DNA of 33,829 nt from positions 1 through 33,829 of the forward strand of contig JAKSBE010000602.1 of NCBI GenBank assembly GCA_022361275.1, given 5' to 3'. The stretch comes from Kiloniellales bacterium (lineage in GTDB: Bacteria > Pseudomonadota > Alphaproteobacteria > Kiloniellales > JAKSBE01). The translations under genes and the position numbers were made by a program. The notes under the pieces are model-generated. The model searched no databases. It saw nothing but the letters and a program-made list of their open reading frames with translations, and was not told where the DNA came from. Shown one piece after another: positions 1-8,265 of the stretch. Each line of letters opens with the position of its first letter. Positions within the stretch are counted from its first letter, which is position 1.

Positions 1-1406
1 CCCTCCAGCAGCATGGTCGGCTGGCCGACGCCGACCGGGACGCCCTGGCCGTCCTTGCCGCAGGTGCCGATGCCGCTGTCCAGCTTCATGTCGTTGCCGA
101 CCATGCGGACCTTGGTCATGGCGTCGGGGCCGTTGCCGATCAGGGTCGCGCCCTTGACCGAGGGGCCCAGCTTGCCGTCCTCGATGATGTAGGCCTCGGT
201 GCAGGAGAAGACGAACTTGCCCGAGGTGATGTCGACCTGGCCGCCGCCGAAGTTCACGGCGTAGAGTCCCTTCTTGACCGAGCCCAGGATCTCCTGCGGG
301 TCGTGCGGGCCGGCCAGCATGTAGGTGTTGGTCATGCGCGGCATGGGGATGTGGCCGTAGCTCTGGCGCCGGCCGTTGCCGGTCGGCTTCATGCCCATGA
401 GTCGGGCGTTCTGCCGGTCCTGCATGTAGCCGACCAGCACGCCGTCCTCGATCAGCACCGTGTACTCGCTGGGCGTGCCCTCGTCGTCGATGGTGAGCGA
501 GCCGCGCCGGTCGGCGATCGTGCCGTCGTCGACCACGGTCACGCCCTTGGACGCCACCTGCTCGCCGATGCGGCCCGAGAAGGTCGAGGTCTTCTTGCGG
601 TTGAAGTCGCCCTCCAGGCCGTGGCCGACCGCCTCGTGCAGCATGACCCCGGGCCAGCCCGGGCCGAGCACCACCGGCATCTCGCCGGCCGGCGCCGGCA
701 CCGACTCCAGGTTCACCAGGGCCTGGCGCAGGGCCTCGTCGACCGCCGCGCGCCAGTAGTCCGGCTCGACCAGGGTGGTGAAGGCGATCCGGCCGCCGCC
801 GCCGTAGCTGCCGCTTTCCATGCGCTCGCCCTCGCCGGCCACGACGTTGACGTTGAGCCGGACCAGCGGCCGCACGTCGGCCAGGCGCCGGCCGCCCGGG
901 CGCAGGATCTGCACCGCCTGCCACTCGCCGGCCAGAGAGGCCATGACCTGCTTGACCCGCGGGTCCTTGCCACGGGCATAGGCGTCGATCTCGCTCAGCA
1001 GCTTCACCTTGGCCTCGTGGTCGAGGTCGCCGAGCGGATTGTCGTCGGCATAGAGCAGGCGGTTGGTCCCCTGGGGGCCGCCGTCCAGGGTGCCACCCCG
1101 GCCGGCGTGGACCGCGCGCACCGTCTCGGCGGCGCGGCGCACCGCGGCCTCGGAGAGCTCGCTGGCATGGGCGTAGCCCGCCGCCTCGCCCGCGACCGCC
1201 CTGAGGCCGAAGCCCTGCATGGTGTCGAAGCTGGCCGACTTGATCCGTCCGTCGTCCAGCGACAGGGCCTCGGACTGCCGGTACTCCAGGAAGAGCTCGC
1301 CGTCGTCGGCGCCGTCCAGGGCCTCGTCGACGATGGTCTCGAGGCGGGCGCGGTCGAGGCCGGCGCGGGTAAAGAAGAGATCGTCGGTGGTCGCGAGATG
1401 ACTCAT
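1..1406 (-). CDS. tldD: TldD metalloprotease (partial, C-terminus off the left edge)
   Basis: TldD is the catalytic subunit of the TldD/TldE (PmbA) zinc protease, which degrades unfolded peptides and processes modified peptides in the cytoplasm. About 468 codons are visible. The protein starts MSHLATTDDLFF and carries the metal motif HEAVGHGLEGD (HExxxH) near residue 260. It reaches the family's C-terminal GTCGKDGQGVPVGVGQPT just before the edge, so only a few residues are missing. The start is the ATG at 1406, preceded by AAGGAAGG. It is divergent from the DUF3422 gene. The 217-bp gap between them contains ACTATAGT (1483-1490), a self-complementary -10-like sequence that could serve either direction. 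No pmbA partner lies in the window, which is usual because the two genes are commonly unlinked. The family assignment is secure. Confidence 0.96.
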   Translation of the reverse strand, partial: MSHLATTDDLFFTRAGLDRARLETIVDEALDGADDGELFLEYRQSEALSLDDGRIKSASFDTMQGFGLRAVAGEAAGYAHASELSEAAVRRAAETVRAVHAGRGGTLDGGPQGTNRLLYADDNPLGDLDHEAKVKLLSEIDAYARGKDPRVKQVMASLAGEWQAVQILRPGGRRLADVRPLVRLNVNVVAGEGERMESGSYGGGGRIAFTTLVEPDYWRAAVDEALRQALVNLESVPAPAGEMPVVLGPGWPGVMLHEAVGHGLEGDFNRKKTSTFSGRIGEQVASKGVTVVDDGTIADRRGSLTIDDEGTPSEYTVLIEDGVLVGYMQDRQNARLMGMKPTGNGRRQSYGHIPMPRMTNTYMLAGPHDPQEILGSVKKGLYAVNFGGGQVDITSGKFVFSCTEAYIIEDGKLGPSVKGATLIGNGPDAMTKVRMVGNDMKLDSGIGTCGKDGQGVPVGVGQPTMLLE

Positions 1407-1623
1407 CGGGGCCTTCCTTTGAGCAGCGGCGGGCGCGAGAGACCGGCGCCGTGAACGGTCGAGCCGGTTGCGAATCCCGGCCACTATAGTTCTACATATG
1501 GGCCCGGCCCGCGGCAAAGCCAGCCGGCGCGTCGGCGGATGGGGGATCTCCCTCGGCCGCCCGTGCGCGTTACGCGGCCGGGCAGGGCCCAAAAGGGGGA
1601 ACAGAGGGGGAGAGGGTCCCGGC

Positions 1624-2916
1624 ATGAAAGATCACCCGCTGCGACGGAGCCTGAACGACGAGGTCCACGCCCGGCCCTACGCCAAGCTGGTCGCGCCGCT
1701 GCGCGCGCTGCACCTGGCCTTGCTGACCGGCGAGGAGGGCGGGGCCGAGGACCGCCGGCACCTGGCCCGGCTCTGCGCCGACTTCGGGGTCGCCCCGCCG
1801 CAGGATCACGACATCCACCTGCTGCTCGACTTCGGCGCCTTTCGGCTGAAGTGGGAGCGCCACACCGAGTTCTCCACCTACACCTTCTACGCGACCGACG
1901 ACCCGGAGGCCGTGCCCTTCACCAAGCTCGCGACCGAACGGGTCCCGCTGGCCTGGCTCGAGGGCCTGCCGGGCGAGGTCATCGTCGCGCTCCGGGTCGA
2001 GGTCCTGGGCCCGGAGGCGCCGGAGCCCTCCTACGAGGAGCTGCTGGCCTTCTTCGGGCACGACGCTTTCTGCGGCGCCGCGGCGGTCGGCGGCACGGCG
2101 GCCGCCTGGATGGACTTCACCATCGGGCCGAACGGTTTCGGCCGGCTGCTGATCAAGGACCGGAGCCTGCGTCCGCGGCAGACCGGCCGCCTGCTGCAAC
2201 GGCTGCTGGAGATCGACACCTACCGGATGATGTCCCTGCTCGCCCTGCCGGTGGCCCGGCGCCTCGGCCCGCAGCTCACCGACGCCGGCCGCCGCCTGCT
2301 CGAGGTCACCCGCCTGATGCCCGAGGTCGGCGACCTGGAGCAGCAGCGCAAGCTGCTGGGCGACCTCACGGCGCTGTCGGGCGAGATCGAACGGACCGCC
2401 TCGGTCAGCGGCTACCGTTTCTCCGCGGCCAAGGCATATCACGCCCTGGTCCTGAGGCGGATCGAGGAACTGCGCGAGGAGCGCCTCGAAGGGCTCCAGA
2501 CCTTCGGCGAGTTCATGGACCGCCGGCTCAGCCCCGCGATGCGCACCTGCGAGGCGACCGGCGACCGCATCGACCGGCTGTCGCGGCGCCTGACCCGGGC
2601 CGGCCAGCTTCTGCGGACCCGCGTCGAGATCGAGCTGGAGGCGCAGAACCAGGACGTCCTGGCGCGCATGGACCGCCGCGCCCGGCTGCAGCTCCGCCTG
2701 CAGGAGACGGTCGAGGGCCTGTCGGTGGCCGCGATCACCTACTACGTCGTCGGACTGGTGGCCTACGGCGCCAAGGCCCTCGACGTGTCGGGCCTGCCCC
2801 TGGACGCCGACGTCGCGCCTGGGGTCGCGATCCCCATCGTCGCCGGCCTGGTCTGGTTCGGCGTGCGGCGGATCCGGCGCCTGGTCGTCCGCCAGGGCGA
2901 CGCGGGCGGTGGCTGA
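1624..2916 (+). CDS. DUF3422 family membrane-anchored protein
   Basis: A 430-aa protein of the DUF3422 family, whose function is unknown. The recognisable N-terminal signature is HPLRRSLNDEVHARPY, followed by a conserved LLLDFGAFRLKWERHTEFSTYTF region. The middle part is helical and charged (around residues 220-355). Two hydrophobic segments near the C-terminus (about 364-385 and 398-415) suggest a tail-anchored hairpin with most of the protein in the cytoplasm. An in-frame start 156 bases upstream is possible, but the ATG at 1624 directly precedes the conserved domain and follows a purine-rich GGGGGAGAGGG ribosome site, so it is preferred. The gene stands alone, with tldD divergent on the left and qmcA-nfeD downstream after about 110 bp. 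No function can be inferred from the sequence. Confidence 0.9.
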   Translation: MKDHPLRRSLNDEVHARPYAKLVAPLRALHLALLTGEEGGAEDRRHLARLCADFGVAPPQDHDIHLLLDFGAFRLKWERHTEFSTYTFYATDDPEAVPFTKLATERVPLAWLEGLPGEVIVALRVEVLGPEAPEPSYEELLAFFGHDAFCGAAAVGGTAAAWMDFTIGPNGFGRLLIKDRSLRPRQTGRLLQRLLEIDTYRMMSLLALPVARRLGPQLTDAGRRLLEVTRLMPEVGDLEQQRKLLGDLTALSGEIERTASVSGYRFSAAKAYHALVLRRIEELREERLEGLQTFGEFMDRRLSPAMRTCEATGDRIDRLSRRLTRAGQLLRTRVEIELEAQNQDVLARMDRRARLQLRLQETVEGLSVAAITYYVVGLVAYGAKALDVSGLPLDADVAPGVAIPIVAGLVWFGVRRIRRLVVRQGDAGGG

Positions 2917-3027
2917 CCCGGCCCTCTGCAACTTAGGAAATCCTTAGGAACTGGACTATAACTACCGCCAGAACTCCCTTAACCGCGCAGGGCCGTCTTC
3001 CTGCCCTTGCCTCCCGGAGATCCCAGA

Positions 3028-4053
3028 ATGGACTTCGCCCTCGATGCCTTCAGCATCTTCGTCATCGTCTTCCTCTTCCTGGCGGTCGTCATCGTCGCCA
3101 TGGGCGTCAAATCGGTGGCCCAAGGCTACGAGTACACGGTCGAGCGCTTCGGCCGCTACACCCGGACGCTCAGGCCCGGCCTGCACCTGATCGTGCCGGT
3201 CATCGACCGCGTCGGCGCCCAAATGAACATGATGGAGACGGTGCTCGACGTGCCCTCCCAGGAGGTCATTTCCAAGGACAACGCCGTAGTCCAGGTCGAC
3301 GGCGTGGTCTTCTTCCAGGTCCTGGACGCCGCGAAAGCGGCCTACGAGGTGCGCAACCTGGAGCGGGCGATCCTCAACCTCGCCATCACCAATATCCGCA
3401 CGGTCATGGGCTCCATGGACCTGGACGAGCTGCTCTCGGAGCGCGATCAGATCAACGCCCGGCTACTGTCCATCGTCGACGACGCGACCGAGCCCTGGGG
3501 CATCAAGGTGACCCGGATCGAGATCAAGGACATCACCCCGCCGGCCGACCTTGTCGACGCCATGGCCCGGCAGATGAAGGCGGAGCGCGACAAGCGCGCC
3601 GACATCCTCCAGGCCGAGGGTGAACGTCAGGCCCAGATTCTGCGCGCCGAGGGCCAGAAGCAGGCCGAGATCCTGGCCGCCGAGGGCCGGCGCGAGGCCG
3701 CCTTCCGCGACGCCGAGGCGCGCGAGCGCGAGGCCGAAGCCGAGGCCAAGGCGACCACCATGGTCTCCGAGGCCATCGCCCGCGGCGATGTCCAGGCGAT
3801 CAACTACTTCGTCGCCCAGCGCTACGTCGACGCCCTGGCCCAGTTCGCCACCTCGCCGAACCAGAAGACCTTCTTCCTGCCGATGGAGGCGACCGGGGTG
3901 ATCGGCGCCATCGGCGGCATCGCCGACATCGCCCGCGACGCCTTCAACGGCGGCGAGGGCGGCGGGGGCAACGGCACCCGTCCGCCGCGCCCGCGCGGGC
4001 CCGTATCGCCGGAGGCCGGCAGCGTGCCGCCGAGCGGAGGGGCCGCGCAATGA
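3028..4053 (+). CDS. qmcA: SPFH/Band 7 membrane protein QmcA (stomatin/prohibitin type)
   Basis: A 341-aa SPFH-domain protein of the stomatin/QmcA type, which forms large oligomers on the inner membrane and is linked to membrane-protease quality control. An N-terminal hydrophobic segment (about residues 7-28) is followed by the SPFH domain (KSVAQGYEYTVERFGRYTRTL, PGLHLIVP, DVPSQEVISKDN). A long Ala/Glu-rich coiled coil (about 180-240, repeats of AEGERQAQIL type) comes next. The tail is Gly/Pro-rich and disordered. The start at 3028 has GGAGA 8 bases upstream. An alternative TTG 21 bases earlier lacks a better site. Its stop overlaps the ATG of nfeD (ATGA), so the two are translationally coupled. 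This SPFH-NfeD pairing is a classic conserved operon. Confidence 0.95.
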   Translation: MDFALDAFSIFVIVFLFLAVVIVAMGVKSVAQGYEYTVERFGRYTRTLRPGLHLIVPVIDRVGAQMNMMETVLDVPSQEVISKDNAVVQVDGVVFFQVLDAAKAAYEVRNLERAILNLAITNIRTVMGSMDLDELLSERDQINARLLSIVDDATEPWGIKVTRIEIKDITPPADLVDAMARQMKAERDKRADILQAEGERQAQILRAEGQKQAEILAAEGRREAAFRDAEAREREAEAEAKATTMVSEAIARGDVQAINYFVAQRYVDALAQFATSPNQKTFFLPMEATGVIGAIGGIADIARDAFNGGEGGGGNGTRPPRPRGPVSPEAGSVPPSGGAAQ

Positions 4054-4511
4054 GCCCGCTGGAGCAGATCGAGTTCTGGCACTGGTGGATCGCCGGCGTC
4101 GCGCTGGTGATCATCGAGGTCTTCGCCCCCGGCGCCGTCTTCCTGTGGATGGGGATCTCGGCCGGCGTCGTGGGCGCGGTGCTGCTGGCCGTGCCGGAGA
4201 TCTCCTGGCAGGCGCAGTTCCTGACCTTCGCCGTGCTGACGGTGGGCTCGATCGCGGGCTGGCGGTACTACCACAAGCGCAACCCGACGGAGAGCGACCA
4301 GCCGACCCTCAACCGGCGCGGCGAGCAGTATGTCGGCCGGGTCTTCACCCTCGAGGACGGCATCACCAACGGCACGGGCGTGGTTAGGGTCGACGACAGC
4401 CGCTGGAAGATCGAGGGCGAGGACCTGCCGGCCGGCACCAGGGTCCGGGTCACCGGGGTCGAGGGCACGATCCTCAAGGTCGAGCCGGAGACCGCGACCG
4501 CCCAGGGCTGA
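4050..4511 (+). CDS. NfeD-like membrane protein (QmcA partner)
   Basis: A 153-aa short-form NfeD/YbbJ protein. Two to three hydrophobic segments in the first half (around residues 12-33, 36-50 and 54-72, including ALVIIEVFAPGAVFLWMGIS) anchor it. The C-terminal half is a small soluble OB-fold domain (GRVFTLEDGITNGTGVVRVDDSRWKI, followed by GTRVRVTGVEGTILKVEP). NfeD proteins bind or modulate SPFH proteins. The overlap of its start with the qmcA stop, and the family's known pairing, make the partnership very likely. It lacks the ClpP-like protease domain of long-form NfeD, as expected for the short class. No terminator is evident in the 100 bp that follow. Confidence 0.93.
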   Translation: MSPLEQIEFWHWWIAGVALVIIEVFAPGAVFLWMGISAGVVGAVLLAVPEISWQAQFLTFAVLTVGSIAGWRYYHKRNPTESDQPTLNRRGEQYVGRVFTLEDGITNGTGVVRVDDSRWKIEGEDLPAGTRVRVTGVEGTILKVEPETATAQG

Positions 4512-4611
4512 ACCGCGGCGCGCCGCCGCTTGACTCCGTCGCCCGGCTCCGGCAATCGCTGCCCGGGACCCTGCTGGAGGCCCCGAAATCGACGCTTGAG
4601 GGAGAGCGGGC

Positions 4612-5763
4612 ATGCCGAGCGACGACCGGGACCTGTCGCCGAAATCGATCCTGGCGCAGATCGACCACTACCTGGATCCGGCGACGGGCGCCCCGACCCC
4701 GCCGATCCAGCCGGCCACGACCTTCGCCCGCGGGCCCGACCACGAGCTGCTCGGCGACTACATCTACGGCCGGACCCGGAGCCCGGGCGACGACCTCGCC
4801 GAGCGACTCTTCGCGGCGCTGGAGGGCGGCGCCGAGGCCCGGCTCTTCGGCTCCGGCATGGCCGCGGTGACGACCCTCTTCGAGACCGTCGACGGCGGCC
4901 GCCACATCGTCGCGCCGCGGGTCATGTACCACGCCGCCCAGGACTGGCTGCACCGCATCTCGGCGCGCCGCGGCATCGGCCTCGACTTCTTCGACGCCTC
5001 GGACCCCGCCGCCCTGGCAGCGGCGGTCCGGCCCGGCGAGACCGACATCGTCTGGATCGAGGTCGCCACCAACCCGAACTGGGAGGTCGTCGACATCGCC
5101 GCCGCCGCCGAGGCCGCGCACCGGGCCGGCGCGCTGCTGGGCGTCGACGCGACCGTGGCGCCGCCGGTCACCACCCGGCCCATCGCGCTCGGCGCCGACT
5201 TCGTCTTCCACTCGGCGACCAAGTACCTCAACGGCCACAGCGACGTGACCGCCGGGGTGCTGGTCGCGGCCGAGGCCGGGGCCCGCTGGGAGGAGGTCAA
5301 GCTGGTCCGCAACCTGACCGGCGGCATGCTGGGGGCCTTCGAGGCCTGGCTGCTGCTGCGCGGGCTGCGCACCCTGGGCCTGCGCTTCGACCAGGCCTCG
5401 CGCAGCGCGCTGGAGATCGCCCGCCACTTCGAAGGCCATCCCAAGCTGGCGGCGGTGCTGTACCCCGGCCTGGAAAGCCATCCGGGCCACGCCGTCGCCC
5501 GCCGGCAGATGACCGGGGGCTTCGGCGGCATGCTCTCGATCACGGTCAAGGGCGGCGCGGCCGAGGCCCGGGCCGTGGCGAGCGCGACCCGGCTCTTCGT
5601 CCCGGCGACCTCGCTCGGCGGCGTCGAGAGCCTGATCGAGCACCGGGCCAGCGTCGAGGGGGCCCACTCCATCGTCGCCGAGAATCTCCTGCGCCTCTCC
5701 ATCGGCATCGAGGAAACCGCCGACCTCATCGCCGACCTGGAGCAGGCCTTGGCACGGATCTGA
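4612..5763 (+). CDS. PLP-dependent trans-sulfuration-type enzyme (cystathionine beta-lyase/gamma-synthase family)
   Basis: A 383-aa fold-type I PLP enzyme of the Cys/Met metabolism family. Visible landmarks are the N-terminal PPIQPATTFARG, YGRTRSPGDDLAERLFAALEGG, the SGMAA turn, IEVATNPNWEVVDIAA, and the Schiff-base lysine in FHSATKYLNGHSDVTAG (Lys204). LGGVESLIEHRAS near the C-terminus is the substrate-carboxylate-binding region. Members act on cystathionine, homocysteine precursors or methionine, and the exact reaction cannot be read from sequence. The usual VDNTFATP motif reads VDATVAPP here (around residues 180-187), so the conserved Asn after the PLP-nitrogen-binding Asp is replaced by Ala. 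The ATG at 4612 follows GAGGGAGAG at a good distance. The gene is not coupled to its neighbours. Confidence 0.9.
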   Translation: MPSDDRDLSPKSILAQIDHYLDPATGAPTPPIQPATTFARGPDHELLGDYIYGRTRSPGDDLAERLFAALEGGAEARLFGSGMAAVTTLFETVDGGRHIVAPRVMYHAAQDWLHRISARRGIGLDFFDASDPAALAAAVRPGETDIVWIEVATNPNWEVVDIAAAAEAAHRAGALLGVDATVAPPVTTRPIALGADFVFHSATKYLNGHSDVTAGVLVAAEAGARWEEVKLVRNLTGGMLGAFEAWLLLRGLRTLGLRFDQASRSALEIARHFEGHPKLAAVLYPGLESHPGHAVARRQMTGGFGGMLSITVKGGAAEARAVASATRLFVPATSLGGVESLIEHRASVEGAHSIVAENLLRLSIGIEETADLIADLEQALARI

Positions 5764-5779
5764 GGTCTGGTGACGAAGA

Positions 5780-5974
5780 ACAGGCCTCGCTGCCCACGAA
5801 GATCGGCCCGATCTCGCTGTCGGGTCCCGGCACCGGCGCGGGCCGATGTCCTCCAGGCAGTGACGGCAGGGCTTGCGGGCACCCTCGGCGGGAAAGACCT
5901 CGACGGCCCCGCCGCGGGCGTCCCGGCGCTCCTCGCCGACCCGGCGGGCCGCCGCGCGCCATCGAATGGGTCAT
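5780..5974 (-). pseudogene. Decayed fragment resembling a DUF1203-type protein
   Basis: No intact gene lies between the PLP enzyme and ubiD, but the minus strand holds two coding-looking pieces in different frames. One frame (about 5902 down to 5845) reads [21 protein letters not shown] second frame (5828 down to 5780) reads PDSEIGPIFVGSEAC. In order, these look like the PCRxCLxD and GPIFVxxxxC blocks that I associate with small DUF1203-type proteins. The segment that should join them is shortened and the frame shifts. A start-like ATG at 5974 (MTHSMARG) is preceded by AAGGAGCG. The family name comes from memory of motif shape and is tentative. The change of frame between two plausible blocks is what the sequence shows. 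Confidence 0.4.
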
Positions 5975-6025
5975 TATCAGCGCTCCTTGGTATCATGGAG
6001 CCAACCAGATCTGCGAGCCGCCTCC

Positions 6026-7540
6026 ATGCCTTACGCCTCACTCCGCGACTTCATCGAACGCCTGGAACGCGACGGTCGGCTGGTCCGGGTCACGGCGCCG
6101 GTCTCGCCGGTGCTGGAGATGACCGAGATCCAGACCCGGCTGCTGGCCGAGGGCGGCCCCGCCGTGCTCTTCGAGAACGTCGTGGAAGAGGGCGGCAAGG
6201 CCTACGACATGCCGGTCCTGGCCAACCTCTTCGGCACGGTGGAGCGGGTCGCCTGGGGCATGGACCGGGAACCGGCCCAGTTGCGCGAGGTCGGCGAGAC
6301 CCTGGCCTTCCTGCGCCAGCCGGAGCCGCCGGGCGGCCTGCGCGAGGCCTGGGAAAAGTGGCCGCTGCTGAAGCAGGTCCTGGCCATGCGCCCCAAGACC
6401 GTGTCGCGGGCGCCCTGCCAGGAGGTCGTCCTCCAGGGCGGCGACATCGACCTCTCGGCGCTGCCGGTGCAGACCTGCTGGCCGGGCGAGCCGGCGCCCC
6501 TGATCACCTGGCCCCTGATCGTGACCCAGGGCCCGAACCCCGAAGGCGACAAGAGCGACAGCTTCAACCTCGGCATCTACCGGATGCAGGTGATCGGCCG
6601 CGACCGGACCCTGATGCGCTGGCTGAAGCATCGCGGCGGCGCCCAGCACCACGCCCGCTGGAAGCAGAGCCGGCCGGAGCCCCTGCCCGCCGCCGCCGTG
6701 ATCGGCGCCGACCCCGGCACCATCATCGCGGCGGTGACGCCGGTCCCCGACACCCTTTCGGAATACCACTTCGCCGGCCTGCTGCGCGGCGGGAAGGTCG
6801 AGCTGGTCGACTGCAAGACCGTGCCCCTGAAGGTGCCGGCGACGGCCGAGATCGTCCTGGAGGGCGAGGTCAGCCTGGAGGACTATCGCGACGAGGGCCC
6901 CTACGGCGATCACACCGGCTACTACAACGCGGTCGAGCCCTTCCCGGTCTTCACCGTCAAGGCCGTCACCCGGCGCCGCGCCCCGATCTACCTCTCGACC
7001 TTCACCGGCCGGCCGCCGGACGAGCCCTCGGTCCTGGGCGAGGCCCTGAACGAGGTCTTCGTGCCCCTGCTGCGGCAGCAGTTCCCCGAGATCCGCGACT
7101 TCTGGCTGCCGCCCGAGGGCTGCAGCTACCGGGTCGCGGTGGTCTCGATGAAGAAGGCCTATCCCGGCCACGCCAAGCGGGTGATGCTGGGCGTCTGGTC
7201 CTATCTGCGCCAGTTCATGTACACGAAGTGGGTCATCGTGGTGGACGACGACATCGATGCGCGAGACTGGAAGGACGTGATCTGGGCGGTCTCGACCCGC
7301 ATGGACCCGGCCCGCGACATCACCGTGATCGAGAACACCCCGATCGACTACCTGGACTTCGCCTCGCCCGACAGCGGCCTGGGCTCCAAGATCGGCCTGG
7401 ACGCGACCGACAAGTGGCCGCCGGAGACCAAGCGCGACTGGGGCACGAAGATCCGCATGACCGACGACGTCGTCGACAAGGTCGACCGCATGTGGGGCGA
7501 CCTCGGCCTGCCGGGCAGCGGCAAGGCGATCTGGAGATAG
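6026..7540 (+). CDS. ubiD: UbiD family decarboxylase (4-hydroxy-3-polyprenylbenzoate decarboxylase)
   Basis: A 504-aa member of the prenylated-FMN-dependent UbiD decarboxylases, close to the length of E. coli UbiD. Its likely role is decarboxylation of the polyprenyl-hydroxybenzoate intermediate of ubiquinone synthesis. Landmarks are [19 protein letters not shown] at the start, the prFMN/metal-binding [10 protein letters not shown] with GGAQHHARW, the acidic [12 protein letters not shown] motif holding catalytic glutamates, and [21 protein letters not shown] near the C-terminus. The ATG at 6026 begins exactly at the family's N-terminus, although no strong ribosome site precedes it. An extended -10-like TGGTATCAT (5988-5996) lies about 30 bases upstream. 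No ubiX (prFMN synthase) is in the window, so the cofactor must be supplied from elsewhere. Other UbiD-like substrates cannot be excluded. Confidence 0.93.
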   Translation: MPYASLRDFIERLERDGRLVRVTAPVSPVLEMTEIQTRLLAEGGPAVLFENVVEEGGKAYDMPVLANLFGTVERVAWGMDREPAQLREVGETLAFLRQPEPPGGLREAWEKWPLLKQVLAMRPKTVSRAPCQEVVLQGGDIDLSALPVQTCWPGEPAPLITWPLIVTQGPNPEGDKSDSFNLGIYRMQVIGRDRTLMRWLKHRGGAQHHARWKQSRPEPLPAAAVIGADPGTIIAAVTPVPDTLSEYHFAGLLRGGKVELVDCKTVPLKVPATAEIVLEGEVSLEDYRDEGPYGDHTGYYNAVEPFPVFTVKAVTRRRAPIYLSTFTGRPPDEPSVLGEALNEVFVPLLRQQFPEIRDFWLPPEGCSYRVAVVSMKKAYPGHAKRVMLGVWSYLRQFMYTKWVIVVDDDIDARDWKDVIWAVSTRMDPARDITVIENTPIDYLDFASPDSGLGSKIGLDATDKWPPETKRDWGTKIRMTDDVVDKVDRMWGDLGLPGSGKAIWR

Positions 7541-7725
7541 TTAACCTCAATGGACTCTGACGGCGGCCCCGGCCAAGCAGTCCGACTGCCAAGCGCCCGA
7601 TTTAAGCAATATTGAAAGGATTGGCTGTAAGCCTGAGCGGCGCTCGCCTCCCCATGGCCCGGTTTGCTGCGGGCGGGGTGTCCTCGAGCCCGACTTGCAC
7701 TGACCGACGAAAGACCCGTAAGCTC

Positions 7726-8160
7726 GTGATACCGCCGGAAATCGAAGGCCTGCTCGGAGACCTTCAGCTCCGCCCGCCGGCAAAGCCGGCGGCGCTGGAT
7801 GCCGTCGAACGCGAGCTGACCTTCCCGCTGCCTGGCCAGTACAAGGCCTTCCTGATGCACTCCAACGGCGCCGAAGGCAGCATCGCGACCAATACCCTGG
7901 ATCTCTGGCACCTGGAAGACCTGATCGAGTGGAACCAGAAGTACCAGCTGAAGGAGAAAGCCCCGGGACTCTTCGCCTTCGGCGGCAACGGCGGCGCCGA
8001 GGCCTACGCCTTCGACACCATCACCCTGGGCCTGCCGATCGTGATGGTGCCCTTCATCGGCACGTCCCGTAAGGCCGCCATCTTCGTGGCGCCGGGCTTC
8101 AACAGCTTCCTCAAGATGCTGGCCAAGAGCGACTTCGTCGAACGGGTCTACGGCGGCTGA
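7726..8160 (+). CDS. SMI1/KNR4 family protein
   Basis: A single-domain SMI1/KNR4 (SUKH-like) protein of about 144 aa. Visible features are the helix VERELTFPLPGQYKAFLMHSNGAEG, the central DLWHLEDLIEWN, GLFAFGGNGGAEAYAFD and the C-terminal FNSFLKMLAKSDFVERVY. In bacteria this family includes immunity proteins for polymorphic toxins and also uncharacterised standalone proteins. No toxin lies beside it, so this copy is an orphan. The start is uncertain. GTG at 7726 begins directly at the domain. In-frame upstream starts (ATG 7654, TTG 7612 after AAAGGA) would add low-complexity sequence without domain similarity. The preceding 185 bp hold nothing else I can identify. Confidence 0.8.
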   Translation: MIPPEIEGLLGDLQLRPPAKPAALDAVERELTFPLPGQYKAFLMHSNGAEGSIATNTLDLWHLEDLIEWNQKYQLKEKAPGLFAFGGNGGAEAYAFDTITLGLPIVMVPFIGTSRKAAIFVAPGFNSFLKMLAKSDFVERVYGG

Positions 8161-8215
8161 TCCGCGCTCCCCCTCACGGGGGCTGGACAGCGGCGCCGCG
8201 GCGGCCAAGAATCCC

Positions 8216-8245
8216 CCGAAGCCAGGAACGCCGAAGCCAGGAACG
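8216..8245. repeat. 15-nt tandem duplication upstream of the transhydrogenase gene
   Basis: CCGAAGCCAGGAACG occurs twice back to back (8216-8230, 8231-8245). A degenerate third unit (CCGGAGCCGGGAGGACG) runs up to the ATG and supplies the GGGAGGA ribosome-binding site. Confidence 0.85.
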
Positions 8246-8265
8246 CCGGAGCCGGGAGGACGCCG

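Noticed and set aside
4530-6122. Plus-strand open frame overlapping the PLP enzyme and continuing to ubiD
   Set aside because: Its product is Arg/Pro-rich and it covers a gene with a clear PLP lysine motif in another frame.
7541-7725. Longer N-terminus for the SMI1/KNR4 gene (starts at 7612 or 7654)
   Set aside because: The added residues are not domain-like and codon use is poor. The GTG at 7726 begins at the domain, although the start remains uncertain.
8216-8262. Short direct repeats considered as a CRISPR fragment
   Set aside because: The units are 15 nt, directly abutting without spacers, and no cas gene is present.
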